64,000 bases of DNA, from positions 310,001 through 374,000 of the forward strand of contig NZ_QGHL01000007.1 in assembly GCF_003171715.1 (NCBI RefSeq), read 5' to 3'. The DNA comes from Novosphingobium meiothermophilum (GTDB taxonomy: Bacteria; Pseudomonadota; Alphaproteobacteria; Sphingomonadales; Sphingomonadaceae). The notes under the pieces are model-generated. The model was not told the DNA's origin and made no database searches. It worked only from the letters and a program-made list of their open reading frames with translations. The position numbers and the translations under genes are program-made. Below, piece by piece: positions 1 to 8,023 of the stretch (its first letter is position 1; every line of letters starts with the position of its first letter).

Positions 1-603
1 ATCGGGCCTGTCATCGGAGAGCGGATAGATCGGCACCTGCATCACAACCGGCGCGGCAGCGGGCTGGTCCATAAGGGCCTGTGTGACCACGATGGCAAGA
101 TTTCCGCCTGCCGAATCGCCCATCGGAATAAGGCCAGTGATCTCGCGGCCAAGCGTGGTGGAATTGCCCGCGATCCAGCGTGCGGCGGCCTCGCAGTCAT
201 CGGGCGCGGCGGGGAAGGGATGCTCAGGCGCCAGACGGTAATCGACCGCGATCACCGGCAGATCGAGCTCCGCGGCGATTTCGGTGCAAAGGCTGTGGTG
301 GCTTTCAAGATCGCCGATGACGAAGCCGCCGCCGTGGAAGAAGACCACCGCCGGACCTGCCTCGCGCGTTTCGCGCAGGTCATAGAGCCGCAGCGGGATC
401 TCTCCGGCAGGGCCGGGGCAGGAAAGATCGCGGATCACCGCAAGCGCGCGCGGCTCTGCTTCGGCGAGTTGACCCATCGCAATGTAGCTGGCCCGCGCTG
501 CCTCCAGACCGAGCTGGCTCATCGGCGGCGCATCGGTGCTGTTGAGAAAGGCGAGAAAGGCCTGAACATCGGGGCGCACGTAATGGGTCGTCTGTTCGGT
601 CAT
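1..603 (-). CDS. Alpha/beta hydrolase (HSL-family esterase), C-terminus cut by window edge
   Basis: The frame opens at ATG 603 on the minus strand and runs off the left edge after 201 codons, so the C-terminus is missing. The oxyanion-hole motif HGGGFVIGD lies near residue 90, followed by VDYRLAPEHPFPAA and the nucleophile elbow GDSAGG near residue 170. This order is diagnostic of the hormone-sensitive-lipase branch of alpha/beta hydrolases, which cleave short or medium acyl esters. The catalytic Asp and His should lie beyond the window. The true substrate cannot be read from sequence. It is transcribed away from korA, and the 206 bases between them hold both promoters. Confidence 0.88.
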   Translation of the reverse strand, partial: MTEQTTHYVRPDVQAFLAFLNSTDAPPMSQLGLEAARASYIAMGQLAEAEPRALAVIRDLSCPGPAGEIPLRLYDLRETREAGPAVVFFHGGGFVIGDLESHHSLCTEIAAELDLPVIAVDYRLAPEHPFPAAPDDCEAAARWIAGNSTTLGREITGLIPMGDSAGGNLAIVVTQALMDQPAAAPVVMQVPIYPLSDDRPD

Positions 604-809
604 GAATTGCTCCTCGTCCCGTTGGCAGGAATCGTTATGAACGTCGGTGTAAGTTTGGTTTTGCAACTTGACTGGCAAGGCCGATGGGAATCAAGAGCGC
701 AGGAGGATTTTTCGGCTCGCGCAGATTTTCTTCTTTGCGAACCCGGCACGAGAGGCATAGGCGCGCTGGCATGATCGGGTGAAAGTCCCGGCGCGCAGCA
801 GAGGACGAT

Positions 810-2708
810 ATGGCGACACTTGTTGATGGACCGGATGCGCTGACGGGCGGCAAGGATACCGGCGGAACCGATGCGAAGGCCCCCGAAGCGGTGGTCGTTC
901 GCTTTGCCGGGGATTCGGGTGACGGGATGCAGCTGACCGGTGGTCAGTTCACGCTTTCCACCGCGCTTGCGGGCAACGATCTGGCGACCTTCCCGGACTT
1001 TCCGGCCGAAATCCGCGCGCCGCAGGGCACGCTGTTCGGCGTTTCTGCTTTCCAGATCAATTTCGGGTCGACCGAGATCGACACCGCGGGTGACCAGCCC
1101 GATGTGCTGGTGGCCATGAACCCGGCCGCGCTCAAGACGAATGTCGGCGCGCTCAAGCCCGGCGGGCTTATCATTGCCGACAGCGGCGAGTTCACCAAGC
1201 GCAACCTTGAAAAGGCGAAATACGAGGTAAACCCGCTGGAGGACGGCAGTCTCGAAAAGTGGCAGCTTCTGGCCTTCGACATCTCGGCCCTCACGCTTGA
1301 GGCGGTCAAGCCCTTCGGCCTTGGCAACAAGGAAGCCCTGCGCTGCAAGAACATGTGGACGCTGGGCCTTGCCCTGTGGATGTTCGACCGTGACCGCCAG
1401 CCGCTGATCGATTGGCTCAACGCCAAGTTCGCTAAGAACCCGGTTCTGGCCGAGGCCAATATCGCCGCGCTCAACGCAGGTCATGCCTATGGCGAAACGG
1501 CCGAACTTTCAGGCCCGCTCAAGCAGTATCACATTGCCCCGGTCGAAAGCGAACCGGGCCTTTACCGAACGGTGACGGGCGCGGAAGCCATCAGTCTTGG
1601 TCTGGTTGCGGGCGCACAGCTTGCCGATCTGCACATGTTCTTCGGTGGCTATCCGATCACGCCGGCATCGGCGATCCTGCACAATCTTGCCCGGCTCAAG
1701 GAGTTCGGCGTCACCACCTTTCAGGCCGAGGACGAGATCGCGGCCATCGCATCGGCCATCGGCGCAAGCTATGCCGGCCAGCTTGGTGTAACCTCGTCAT
1801 CCGGTCCCGGCATTGCCCTCAAGGGCGAGGCCATGGGCCTTGCCATCATGACCGAACTGCCGCTGGTGATCGTCAACTCCCAGCGCGGCGGCCCTTCCAC
1901 GGGCCTGCCAACCAAGACCGAGCAGTCCGACCTCTATCAGGCGGTCTATGGCCGCAATGGCGATGCGCCGATGCCGGTGATTGCCGCCCGCAGCGCTTCG
2001 GACTGCTTCGAGGTTGCCATCGAGGCCTGCCGCATTGCGGTGGAATACATGACCCCGGTCATGCTCCTGACCGACGGCTATATCGCCAATGCGGCCGAGC
2101 CTTGGAAGGTGCCCGATCCGGCGAGCTTCAGGCCCTTCCCGGTCAAGTTCCTCGAAGCGAAGAACGGCCCCAACGGCGAGCTTCTTCCTTTCGCGCGCGA
2201 CGAGAAGGGCGCACGCCCATGGATCCGGCCCGGCACGCCCGGCCTTATGCACCGCATCGGCGGGATCGAGAAGAACCCCGGCACCGGCAATATCGACTAC
2301 AGCCCGGCCAGCCACCAGATCATGACCGATGCCCGCAAGGCCAAGGTCGACGGTGTGGCGAAGAGCATTCCGCCGCAGGAAGTCAGCCATGGCGAGACTT
2401 CGGGCAGGCTCGTGGTCGTGGGCTGGGGCAGCACTTATGGTCCGATCCATCAGGCCGTGCGCCGCGCCCGCCGCAAGGGTCTGGACGTGAGCCATGTCCA
2501 TGTCCGCCACATCTGGCCGATGCCATCCAACCTTGGCGATCTGCTGCGCGGCTACGACAAGGTGCTGGTGCCCGAAATGAACACCGGCCAGTTCAAGACC
2601 GTGCTGCGTGACCAGTTCCTGATCGACGCCCAGCCGCTCAACAAGACCAGCGGCCAGCCCTTCACCATCGCGGAAATCGAAGCCGCGATCGAGGAGGCGC
2701 TGAAGTGA
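810..2708 (+). CDS. korA: 2-oxoacid:ferredoxin oxidoreductase, alpha (fused gamma-alpha) subunit
   Basis: The 632-residue product has the gamma-domain first (about 28-215, starting VVRFAGDSGDGMQLTG) and then the alpha/pyrimidine domain carrying GYPITPAS near residue 281. This is the fused gamma-alpha layout of two-subunit 2-oxoglutarate or 2-oxoacid:ferredoxin oxidoreductases. With KorB it oxidatively decarboxylates a 2-oxoacid to acyl-CoA and passes electrons to ferredoxin. The ATG at 810 follows a purine-rich AGAGGAC. The substrate (2-oxoglutarate rather than pyruvate or branched 2-oxoacids) is assumed from the family. A small unrelated gene overlaps its stop codon, and korB follows that gene. 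Confidence 0.93.
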   Translation: MATLVDGPDALTGGKDTGGTDAKAPEAVVVRFAGDSGDGMQLTGGQFTLSTALAGNDLATFPDFPAEIRAPQGTLFGVSAFQINFGSTEIDTAGDQPDVLVAMNPAALKTNVGALKPGGLIIADSGEFTKRNLEKAKYEVNPLEDGSLEKWQLLAFDISALTLEAVKPFGLGNKEALRCKNMWTLGLALWMFDRDRQPLIDWLNAKFAKNPVLAEANIAALNAGHAYGETAELSGPLKQYHIAPVESEPGLYRTVTGAEAISLGLVAGAQLADLHMFFGGYPITPASAILHNLARLKEFGVTTFQAEDEIAAIASAIGASYAGQLGVTSSSGPGIALKGEAMGLAIMTELPLVIVNSQRGGPSTGLPTKTEQSDLYQAVYGRNGDAPMPVIAARSASDCFEVAIEACRIAVEYMTPVMLLTDGYIANAAEPWKVPDPASFRPFPVKFLEAKNGPNGELLPFARDEKGARPWIRPGTPGLMHRIGGIEKNPGTGNIDYSPASHQIMTDARKAKVDGVAKSIPPQEVSHGETSGRLVVVGWGSTYGPIHQAVRRARRKGLDVSHVHVRHIWPMPSNLGDLLRGYDKVLVPEMNTGQFKTVLRDQFLIDAQPLNKTSGQPFTIAEIEAAIEEALK

Positions 2709-3037
2709 TACTGCCAACCGGCAATCGCGGATCATGGTGCGCGATTGTGGATGGTGCGCGGATACCGTGTGTTCACGAGTATTGGAAAAATGGAATGCGC
2801 TATGAAGATCCGGGATGCATGCCCGGCGTCGGAAAGTGGCCAAATTTCATCAAGGCAATTCAAGAGAATCAGGTGGTCCTGCTAACTCGAAGCAAGGTTT
2901 CAGACGCTCCTCAAAGGAAAAGTGGAAAGTCGATGGCACGTTCGGCTTATCTCTCTGTCTGGGAAGTCAGAAATGTTGAAGCTGATGAGCGCAGCCTGCG
3001 CTTTGAGTTCAGCAACCTCCTGCACTCGTTCGAATGA
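2705..3037 (+). CDS. Unrecognised 110-residue protein between korA and korB
   Basis: I do not recognise a family. A GTG start at 2705 overlaps the korA stop in a GTGA arrangement, and the frame stays open for 110 codons to TGA 3035-3037, 13 bases before korB. The product is soluble, rich in Trp, Lys and Ser, with no signal peptide or membrane segment. Base composition is visibly lower in GC than the flanking kor genes, and it uses codons rare here (ATA twice, CTA, AGA, AGG). That suggests a recent insertion into the operon that kept translation coupled. The coding call rests on the long open frame, the overlap and the lack of a better frame on either strand. Confidence 0.66.
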   Translation: MILPTGNRGSWCAIVDGARIPCVHEYWKNGMRYEDPGCMPGVGKWPNFIKAIQENQVVLLTRSKVSDAPQRKSGKSMARSAYLSVWEVRNVEADERSLRFEFSNLLHSFE

Positions 3038-3050
3038 TTGGACGAAACCA

Positions 3051-4091
3051 ATGAACGACATGACCCCCATCGCTAAGGTCCAGACCACGCTCAAGGACTG
3101 GGAAACCGATCAGGAAGTGCGCTGGTGCCCCGGTTGCGGAGACTATGCGATCCTCAAGGCCGTGCAGCGCACCCTTCCTGAGATTGGTGCCGATCCTTCG
3201 AACACCGTGTTCGTATCGGGCATCGGCTGCTCCAGCCGCTTTCCCTATTACGTGGAAAGCTATGGCTTCCACACGATCCACGGCCGCGCGCCCGCCTTTG
3301 CCACCGGCATCAAGCTCGCAAATCCGGACCTCGACGTCTGGCTGGTGACGGGCGATGGCGATGGCATGTCGATCGGCGGCAATCACACGATGCACATTCT
3401 GCGCCGAAACGTGAACGTGCAGATCCTGTTGTTCAACAACGAGATCTACGGCCTGACCAAGGGGCAGTATTCGCCGACGAGCCGCGAGGGGACGAACAGC
3501 CCCACATCGCCGCTCGGTTCGGTTGACCGTCCCGCGCTGCCTTGCGCTTTCGCGCTGGGATCGGGCGCGCGCTTCATTGCGCGGGCCTATGACGTGTCGA
3601 AGAACCTTCCCGGCGTGCTCAAGGCGGCTCATGCCCACAAGGGCGCGGCCTTCGTGGAAATCTTCCAGAACTGCATCGTCTATAACAAGGACCGCTTCGA
3701 CGATTTCGTGGCGAAGGGCGTTGCCGATCAGAACCAGCTCTGGCTGACCGATGGCGAGCCGATGCTGTTCGGTTCGGAAAAGTCGGGCGGGGTGAAGGGC
3801 ATCGCGCTCGACATGGAGACGCTGACGCTCAAGGTCGTCGATGTGATCGATGGCGACTGGCAGGCCGCAGGCGTGCTCGTCCACAATGTCAGGAACCGCG
3901 CGCTGGCGCACATGCTGGTGGAAATGCCGTTCGGCCCATTCCCGATGGCGCTGGGCGTGATCTATGACGATCCGCGCCCGACCTACGAGGAAACGCTGCT
4001 CGGTCAGGACGAACAGGCCCGCAAGGGCAAGGATGCCAACCTCGCCAAGCTGCTCGGCAAGGGGCAAACCTGGACAGTTCAGGCGGCCTGA
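3051..4091 (+). CDS. korB: 2-oxoacid:ferredoxin oxidoreductase, beta subunit
   Basis: The 346-residue product carries CPGCGDYAIL near residue 26 and the thiamine-diphosphate signature GDGDGMSIGGNH with the paired Asn of FNNEIYGLTKGQ. It is the TPP-binding subunit that forms the acyl-TPP intermediate with KorA. It lacks the extra C-terminal ferredoxin-like domain of one-subunit PFORs, so an external ferredoxin is needed and none is encoded in the window. ATG 3051 was chosen because the MNDMTP start fits family N-termini; the open frame upstream overlaps the small 110-residue gene. Its Shine-Dalgarno is weak, which would fit coupling to the gene before it. Confidence 0.93.
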   Translation: MNDMTPIAKVQTTLKDWETDQEVRWCPGCGDYAILKAVQRTLPEIGADPSNTVFVSGIGCSSRFPYYVESYGFHTIHGRAPAFATGIKLANPDLDVWLVTGDGDGMSIGGNHTMHILRRNVNVQILLFNNEIYGLTKGQYSPTSREGTNSPTSPLGSVDRPALPCAFALGSGARFIARAYDVSKNLPGVLKAAHAHKGAAFVEIFQNCIVYNKDRFDDFVAKGVADQNQLWLTDGEPMLFGSEKSGGVKGIALDMETLTLKVVDVIDGDWQAAGVLVHNVRNRALAHMLVEMPFGPFPMALGVIYDDPRPTYEETLLGQDEQARKGKDANLAKLLGKGQTWTVQAA

Positions 4092-4104
4092 TCGGATCAC
4101 GACC

Positions 4105-4130
4105 CCGGCCTGTCCCTATGGGCAGGTCGG
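4105..4130 (+). other. Imperfect GC-rich hairpin after korB
   Basis: CCGGCCTGTCCC (4105-4116) pairs with GGGCAGGTCGG (4120-4130) with one bulge and one wobble. It lies in the 80-base gap between korB and the photolyase gene. No T-run follows, so it is at most a weak or Rho-assisted terminator or an mRNA-stabilising stem. Confidence 0.3.
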
Positions 4131-4171
4131 CAAGACTGGAAAGGCAGCGGCGGCAGCGCCAATAGGAGTGC

Positions 4172-5536
4172 ATGAGCGCACCCCATATCGTCTGGTTCCG
4201 CCGCGATCTTCGCCTTGCCGATCAGGCGGCACTGCTGGCAGCGGCGAAGGCCGGTCCGGTCATCCCGGTCTATGTGCTTGATGACCAGACGCCCCGGCAC
4301 CGCCGGATGGGCGGCGCCTCGCGCTGGTGGCTCCACCACAGCCTCGCCAGTCTTGATGCTTCGCTGCGGCGGCTGGGTTCGCGCCTTGTTTTGCGGCGCG
4401 GGCGCTCCGAGGACGTGCTGACGGCGCTTGTGGCGCAAACCGGCGCGGCTGAGGTGCACGCGCTGCATCACTATGAGCCGTGGTGGCGCAATGCCGAAAA
4501 GGCCGTTGCAAAGACAGTGCCCCTGCATCTCCACCATGGGAACTATCTGGCGCCTGCCGGTTCGGTGCTGACGGGTGGCGGCGCGCCCTACAGGATCTTC
4601 ACGCCCTTCTGGAATGCCCTGAAGGGCCGGATGCCGCCGCCCCTGCCAACAGCGGCCCCTGCGGCACTCGATACCCCCGCAAGCTGGCCCGAAAGCGAAA
4701 GGCTGGAAGACTGGGCCTTGCTGCCGACCAGCCCGGACTGGGCGGGCGGAATGCGAGAGACGTGGCAGCCCGGCGAGGCCGGTGCGATGGAGCGGCTTGA
4801 CAGCTTCGTGGCCAAGGCCCGGCGCTATGACGAATGCCGCAATCTGCCTTCGCTTGAAGGAACATCGCGGCTTTCCCCGCACCTGCATTTCGGAGAGATC
4901 TCGCCCGCAACCGTCTGGCACCGGGTGGCGGATGCCGGGGGATCGGTCGATGTGTTCCTCAGCGAACTGGGCTGGCGTGACTATGCCCAGAACGTGATCT
5001 TGCAGATGCCCGAATACGGATCGCGCAACGCCCGCGAAGCCTATGACCGGTTGCAGTGGCGCGATGATCGGCAAGACCTGCGGGCATGGCAGCAGGGGCG
5101 CACCGGCTATCCCATCGTCGATGCGGGAATGCGCGAGCTGTGGCACACCGGCTGGATGCACAACCGCGTGCGGATGATCGCAGCCAGCTTTCTGGTGAAG
5201 CATCTCCTGATTGACTGGCGTGAAGGTGAGCGCTGGTTCTGGGATACGCTGGTCGATGCCGATTACGGATCGAACGCGGTCAACTGGCAGTGGACGGCCG
5301 GGACGGGCGTTGATTCCAACATGTTCGTGCGGATCATGGCGCCGCTCACCCAATCGCCCAAGTTCGATGCCGCCGGTTATATCCGCAGATGGGTGCCGGA
5401 GCTGGCGCACCTGTCGGATGCCGATATCCACGATCCCGCCTTGCCGCCGCGTGGCTATCCGCGCAAGCTTGTGGCCCATGCCGAAGCCCGCGCCCGCGCC
5501 CTTGCCGCGCACGATGCAATGAAGGGGCAAGGCTGA
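4172..5536 (+). CDS. phrB: Deoxyribodipyrimidine photolyase (cryptochrome/photolyase class I)
   Basis: The 454-residue protein has the N-terminal antenna domain (IVWFRRDLRLADQAAL at residues 4-19) and a C-terminal FAD domain with TGYPIVDAGMREL near 312 and NWQWTAGTG followed by SNMFVRIM around 370-390. These are the FAD- and lesion-contacting segments of CPD photolyases, which split UV-induced pyrimidine dimers with blue light. The length matches the bacterial class I family. The ATG at 4172 follows a clear AGGAG at 4164-4168. A cyclopropane fatty acid synthase family gene follows 37 bases later and probably shares the transcript. Confidence 0.94.
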   Translation: MSAPHIVWFRRDLRLADQAALLAAAKAGPVIPVYVLDDQTPRHRRMGGASRWWLHHSLASLDASLRRLGSRLVLRRGRSEDVLTALVAQTGAAEVHALHHYEPWWRNAEKAVAKTVPLHLHHGNYLAPAGSVLTGGGAPYRIFTPFWNALKGRMPPPLPTAAPAALDTPASWPESERLEDWALLPTSPDWAGGMRETWQPGEAGAMERLDSFVAKARRYDECRNLPSLEGTSRLSPHLHFGEISPATVWHRVADAGGSVDVFLSELGWRDYAQNVILQMPEYGSRNAREAYDRLQWRDDRQDLRAWQQGRTGYPIVDAGMRELWHTGWMHNRVRMIAASFLVKHLLIDWREGERWFWDTLVDADYGSNAVNWQWTAGTGVDSNMFVRIMAPLTQSPKFDAAGYIRRWVPELAHLSDADIHDPALPPRGYPRKLVAHAEARARALAAHDAMKGQG

Positions 5537-5573
5537 TCTTGCGCCGCCCTGCAATGCACCACATACAAACGCC

Positions 5574-6842
5574 ATGACCGCACAGATGCCGACACGGGGC
5601 GCGCACCTTCTTTTGGGGGGCTGGAACATGTCCGGTGCAGGGCGCTGGGCGGCGCACCTGTTTGCCGGATCGTTCGGCAAGGTGGTGGAACGGATCGACC
5701 GCGGCCTGATGCACGGCACGATTCACGCGGTCCTTCCGGATGGATCGCAGACCACCGTGGGCGGGCGAGGCGAAGGCCCGGTGGCGCGCATCCGCCTTCA
5801 TAGCTGGAACGCGCTTGTCCGGCTGGCGGCCGCAGGTTCGATCGGCTGGTATGAGGCATGGGCGGCAGGTGAATGGGATAGCCCCGATCCCGTGCCGATC
5901 TTCGATCTGTTCATGCGCAATGCCGCCACACTGGGCGATGTGGGGCGCGCGAAGGGGCCCTGGCGGCTGGCGGGGCGCGCACTCAACCTTCTGCGCAGGA
6001 ACTCGAAGACTCAGGCCCGGCGCAACATTGCCGCGCACTATGACCTTGGCAACGATTTCTACCGGCAGTGGCTGGACGAGACGATGAGCTATTCCAGCGC
6101 TTCGTGGCAGGGCATTGCCCCCGATGCCTCGCTGGCCGAGGCGCAGGCCAACAAGGTGGACCGACTGGCCGCAAGGCTTGACCTCCGGCCCGGAAGCGAG
6201 GTTCTGGAGATCGGTTGCGGCTGGGGGTATCTCGCGCGCCGTCTGGCGCAGACCGCCGGCGCGCGTGTGACGGGCATCAGCCTTTCCGACGAACAGCTTG
6301 AATGGGCACGGCGTGAGCTGGCGGCGAGCGGCCTTCAGGGCATCGATTATCGCCATCAGGACTACCGCGACGTTTCCGGGCAATTCGATGCGATTGCCAG
6401 CGTCGAGATGGTCGAGGCGGTGGGCCGCGAATACTGGCCCTCGTTCTTCGATTGCCTGGCACGCTGCCTGAAACCGGGCGGGCGCGCTGCCCTGCAATAC
6501 ATCACCATCCGCGACGATCTGTTCGACGCCTATGCCGCAAGCGCCGACTTCATTCAGGCCTATGTCTTTCCCGGCGGGCTGCTCATCAGCGAAAAGGCCT
6601 TTTCCATGCTTGCGCAGGAGCGCGGGCTGAGCTGGCAGGACCGCGAGGACTTCGGCGCCGATTACGCGCGCACCCTGAAGCTGTGGCGCGATGCACTGGA
6701 CAAGGCCGCAAGCGAGAACCGCCTGCCGCAGGGCTTCGATCAGCGCTTCATCGATCTGTGGCGCTATTACCTGATGTATTGCGAAGGGGGCTTTCGTGGA
6801 GGCGGGATCAACGTCAGCCAGATAACGCTGGTCAAGCGCTGA
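5574..6842 (+). CDS. cfa: Cyclopropane-fatty-acyl-phospholipid synthase family methyltransferase
   Basis: The 422-residue protein has an N-terminal lipid-binding region (through WYEAWAAGEW), then HYDLGNDFY, and the SAM-binding motif VLEIGCGWGYLARRL near residue 210, ending in the family's C-terminal YxxxxxGGF-like segment. CFA synthases add a methylene group from SAM across the double bond of membrane phospholipid acyl chains. An alternative ATG at 5628 follows a G-run and would remove 18 residues; the longer start is kept provisionally. The stop lies only 3 bases from the stop of the convergent PilZ gene, so there is no room for a separate terminator. Confidence 0.9.
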   Translation: MTAQMPTRGAHLLLGGWNMSGAGRWAAHLFAGSFGKVVERIDRGLMHGTIHAVLPDGSQTTVGGRGEGPVARIRLHSWNALVRLAAAGSIGWYEAWAAGEWDSPDPVPIFDLFMRNAATLGDVGRAKGPWRLAGRALNLLRRNSKTQARRNIAAHYDLGNDFYRQWLDETMSYSSASWQGIAPDASLAEAQANKVDRLAARLDLRPGSEVLEIGCGWGYLARRLAQTAGARVTGISLSDEQLEWARRELAASGLQGIDYRHQDYRDVSGQFDAIASVEMVEAVGREYWPSFFDCLARCLKPGGRAALQYITIRDDLFDAYAASADFIQAYVFPGGLLISEKAFSMLAQERGLSWQDREDFGADYARTLKLWRDALDKAASENRLPQGFDQRFIDLWRYYLMYCEGGFRGGGINVSQITLVKR

Positions 6843-6845
6843 GGC

Positions 6846-7199
6846 TCAGATCCGCCGGAACGCCGGGGCCGGGCGGTTGCGCGCTACGATGGTGTCGAGC
6901 ACGACAGGGCTGAGCAGATCGTCGAAAGCGCAGCCGACGCGGCCTGCATCCCACCAGACGACGTGCGCCTGAAGCGCGGCCATGCCGGGCAGGGTCAGCC
7001 AGCAGCGGTTGCCCGGATACATCTTCTTCAGTGCGTTGGCGCAAAAGCCGCTGAGCGACAGATCGAGAACCACCGTCGGAAATCCGCGTCCGCCCGATGG
7101 CCGCAAGGTTGCCGGAATGTTGACTCGTTCGCGCGGGGCGCTGCGATCTTCGAGCGCAGCCTGCGCATAGACGTTGGTGTTCCAGTCGGTCGTATCCAT
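6846..7199 (-). CDS. PilZ-domain protein
   Basis: From ATG 7199 the product is 117 residues, essentially one PilZ domain. The c-di-GMP-binding elements are both visible: RSAPR at residues 19-23 (RxxxR) and DLSLSG at residues 46-51 (D/NxSxxG). Such proteins change their interactions when they bind cyclic di-GMP. The effector partner is unknown. The frame extends upstream to 7364, but that stretch has poor coding character and enters the 3' region of the SDR gene, so the internal ATG is preferred. Confidence 0.83.
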   Translation of the reverse strand: MDTTDWNTNVYAQAALEDRSAPRERVNIPATLRPSGGRGFPTVVLDLSLSGFCANALKKMYPGNRCWLTLPGMAALQAHVVWWDAGRVGCAFDDLLSPVVLDTIVARNRPAPAFRRI

Positions 7200-7287
7200 G
7201 CCGGGCGCCCTCATTCGCCGTGGCCTGCCTGGCTGGCTGCCCGCAAACCTTTGCAAAGAATCGACGACAGTCGTTAACGCGCGGTTT

Positions 7288-8022
7288 TCAGTCTTGGTTA
7301 ACCCGTTCCCGGTGCGGGCTGGAAAACTGTTCACCAAGAAGGGCCACGATCCGCTCCGCCACAACTTCGGGTGGCTTCACGCTTTCGGGATTCTCGCCCG
7401 GATAGGCTTTGGCGCGCATCTTGGTGCGCGTGGCGCCCGGATCGACAATGGCAACACGGATCGAGGCGGTGTTGCGCACTTCCTGCGCATAGGACGACAG
7501 CAGATTTTCGAACGCGGCCTTGGTTGCACCATAGGCGCCCCAGTAGGCCCGCGGCGAGGCGCCGACACTGCTGGTGAGGCCGATGACGCGCGCATCACGG
7601 CTCTTGCGCAGCATGCCGTCAAAACCGGCCAGAAGGGCCTGCGTGGCCAGCACGTTCAGGGTAAGTGCCTGATTGAACTCGCGTGCGTCGATCTGCCAGA
7701 CCGGGGTGAGCGTGGGAAAGCCCGCAGCATTGATGACCAGAATGTCGAGCGCGTTCCACCGGCCGGAAATGGCAGTGGCAAGGCGGGCGATGCCATCGGC
7801 TTCGGCAAGATCGACCGGCGCGATCGTGGCCGTGCCGCCTGCTTCGAAAATCTGCTCCTCGACGGCTTCGAGATCCTTGGCCGTGCGCGCCACGAGAATG
7901 ACATGCGCCCCTTGCGCGGCCAGCGCCTTGGCCGTTGCGGCACCGATCCCGCGGCTGGCACCGGTGACAAGCGCAAGCTGGCCTGCCAGCGGCTTTTCAG
8001 GAGTGCTGGTGGCATCCGTCAC
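7288..8022 (-). CDS. SDR-family NAD(P)-dependent oxidoreductase
   Basis: The 244-residue protein shows the Rossmann motif TGASRGIG at residues 20-27, INAAG, and catalytic Ser in LTSSVG with YGATK near 160-164. This is a classical short-chain dehydrogenase, probably a reductase of a carbonyl substrate; the substrate is not readable. The start is GTG 8022, one base after the purF stop, with AAGGTGG six bases upstream inside purF, so it is translated from the purF message by coupling. I see no established functional link between purF and this reductase. Confidence 0.86.
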   Translation of the reverse strand: MTDATSTPEKPLAGQLALVTGASRGIGAATAKALAAQGAHVILVARTAKDLEAVEEQIFEAGGTATIAPVDLAEADGIARLATAISGRWNALDILVINAAGFPTLTPVWQIDAREFNQALTLNVLATQALLAGFDGMLRKSRDARVIGLTSSVGASPRAYWGAYGATKAAFENLLSSYAQEVRNTASIRVAIVDPGATRTKMRAKAYPGENPESVKPPEVVAERIVALLGEQFSSPHRERVNQD

Positions 8023-8023
8023 G

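Noticed and set aside
1797..2843. Long frame antisense to korA
   Set aside because: Shadow of korA with biased composition and no domain.
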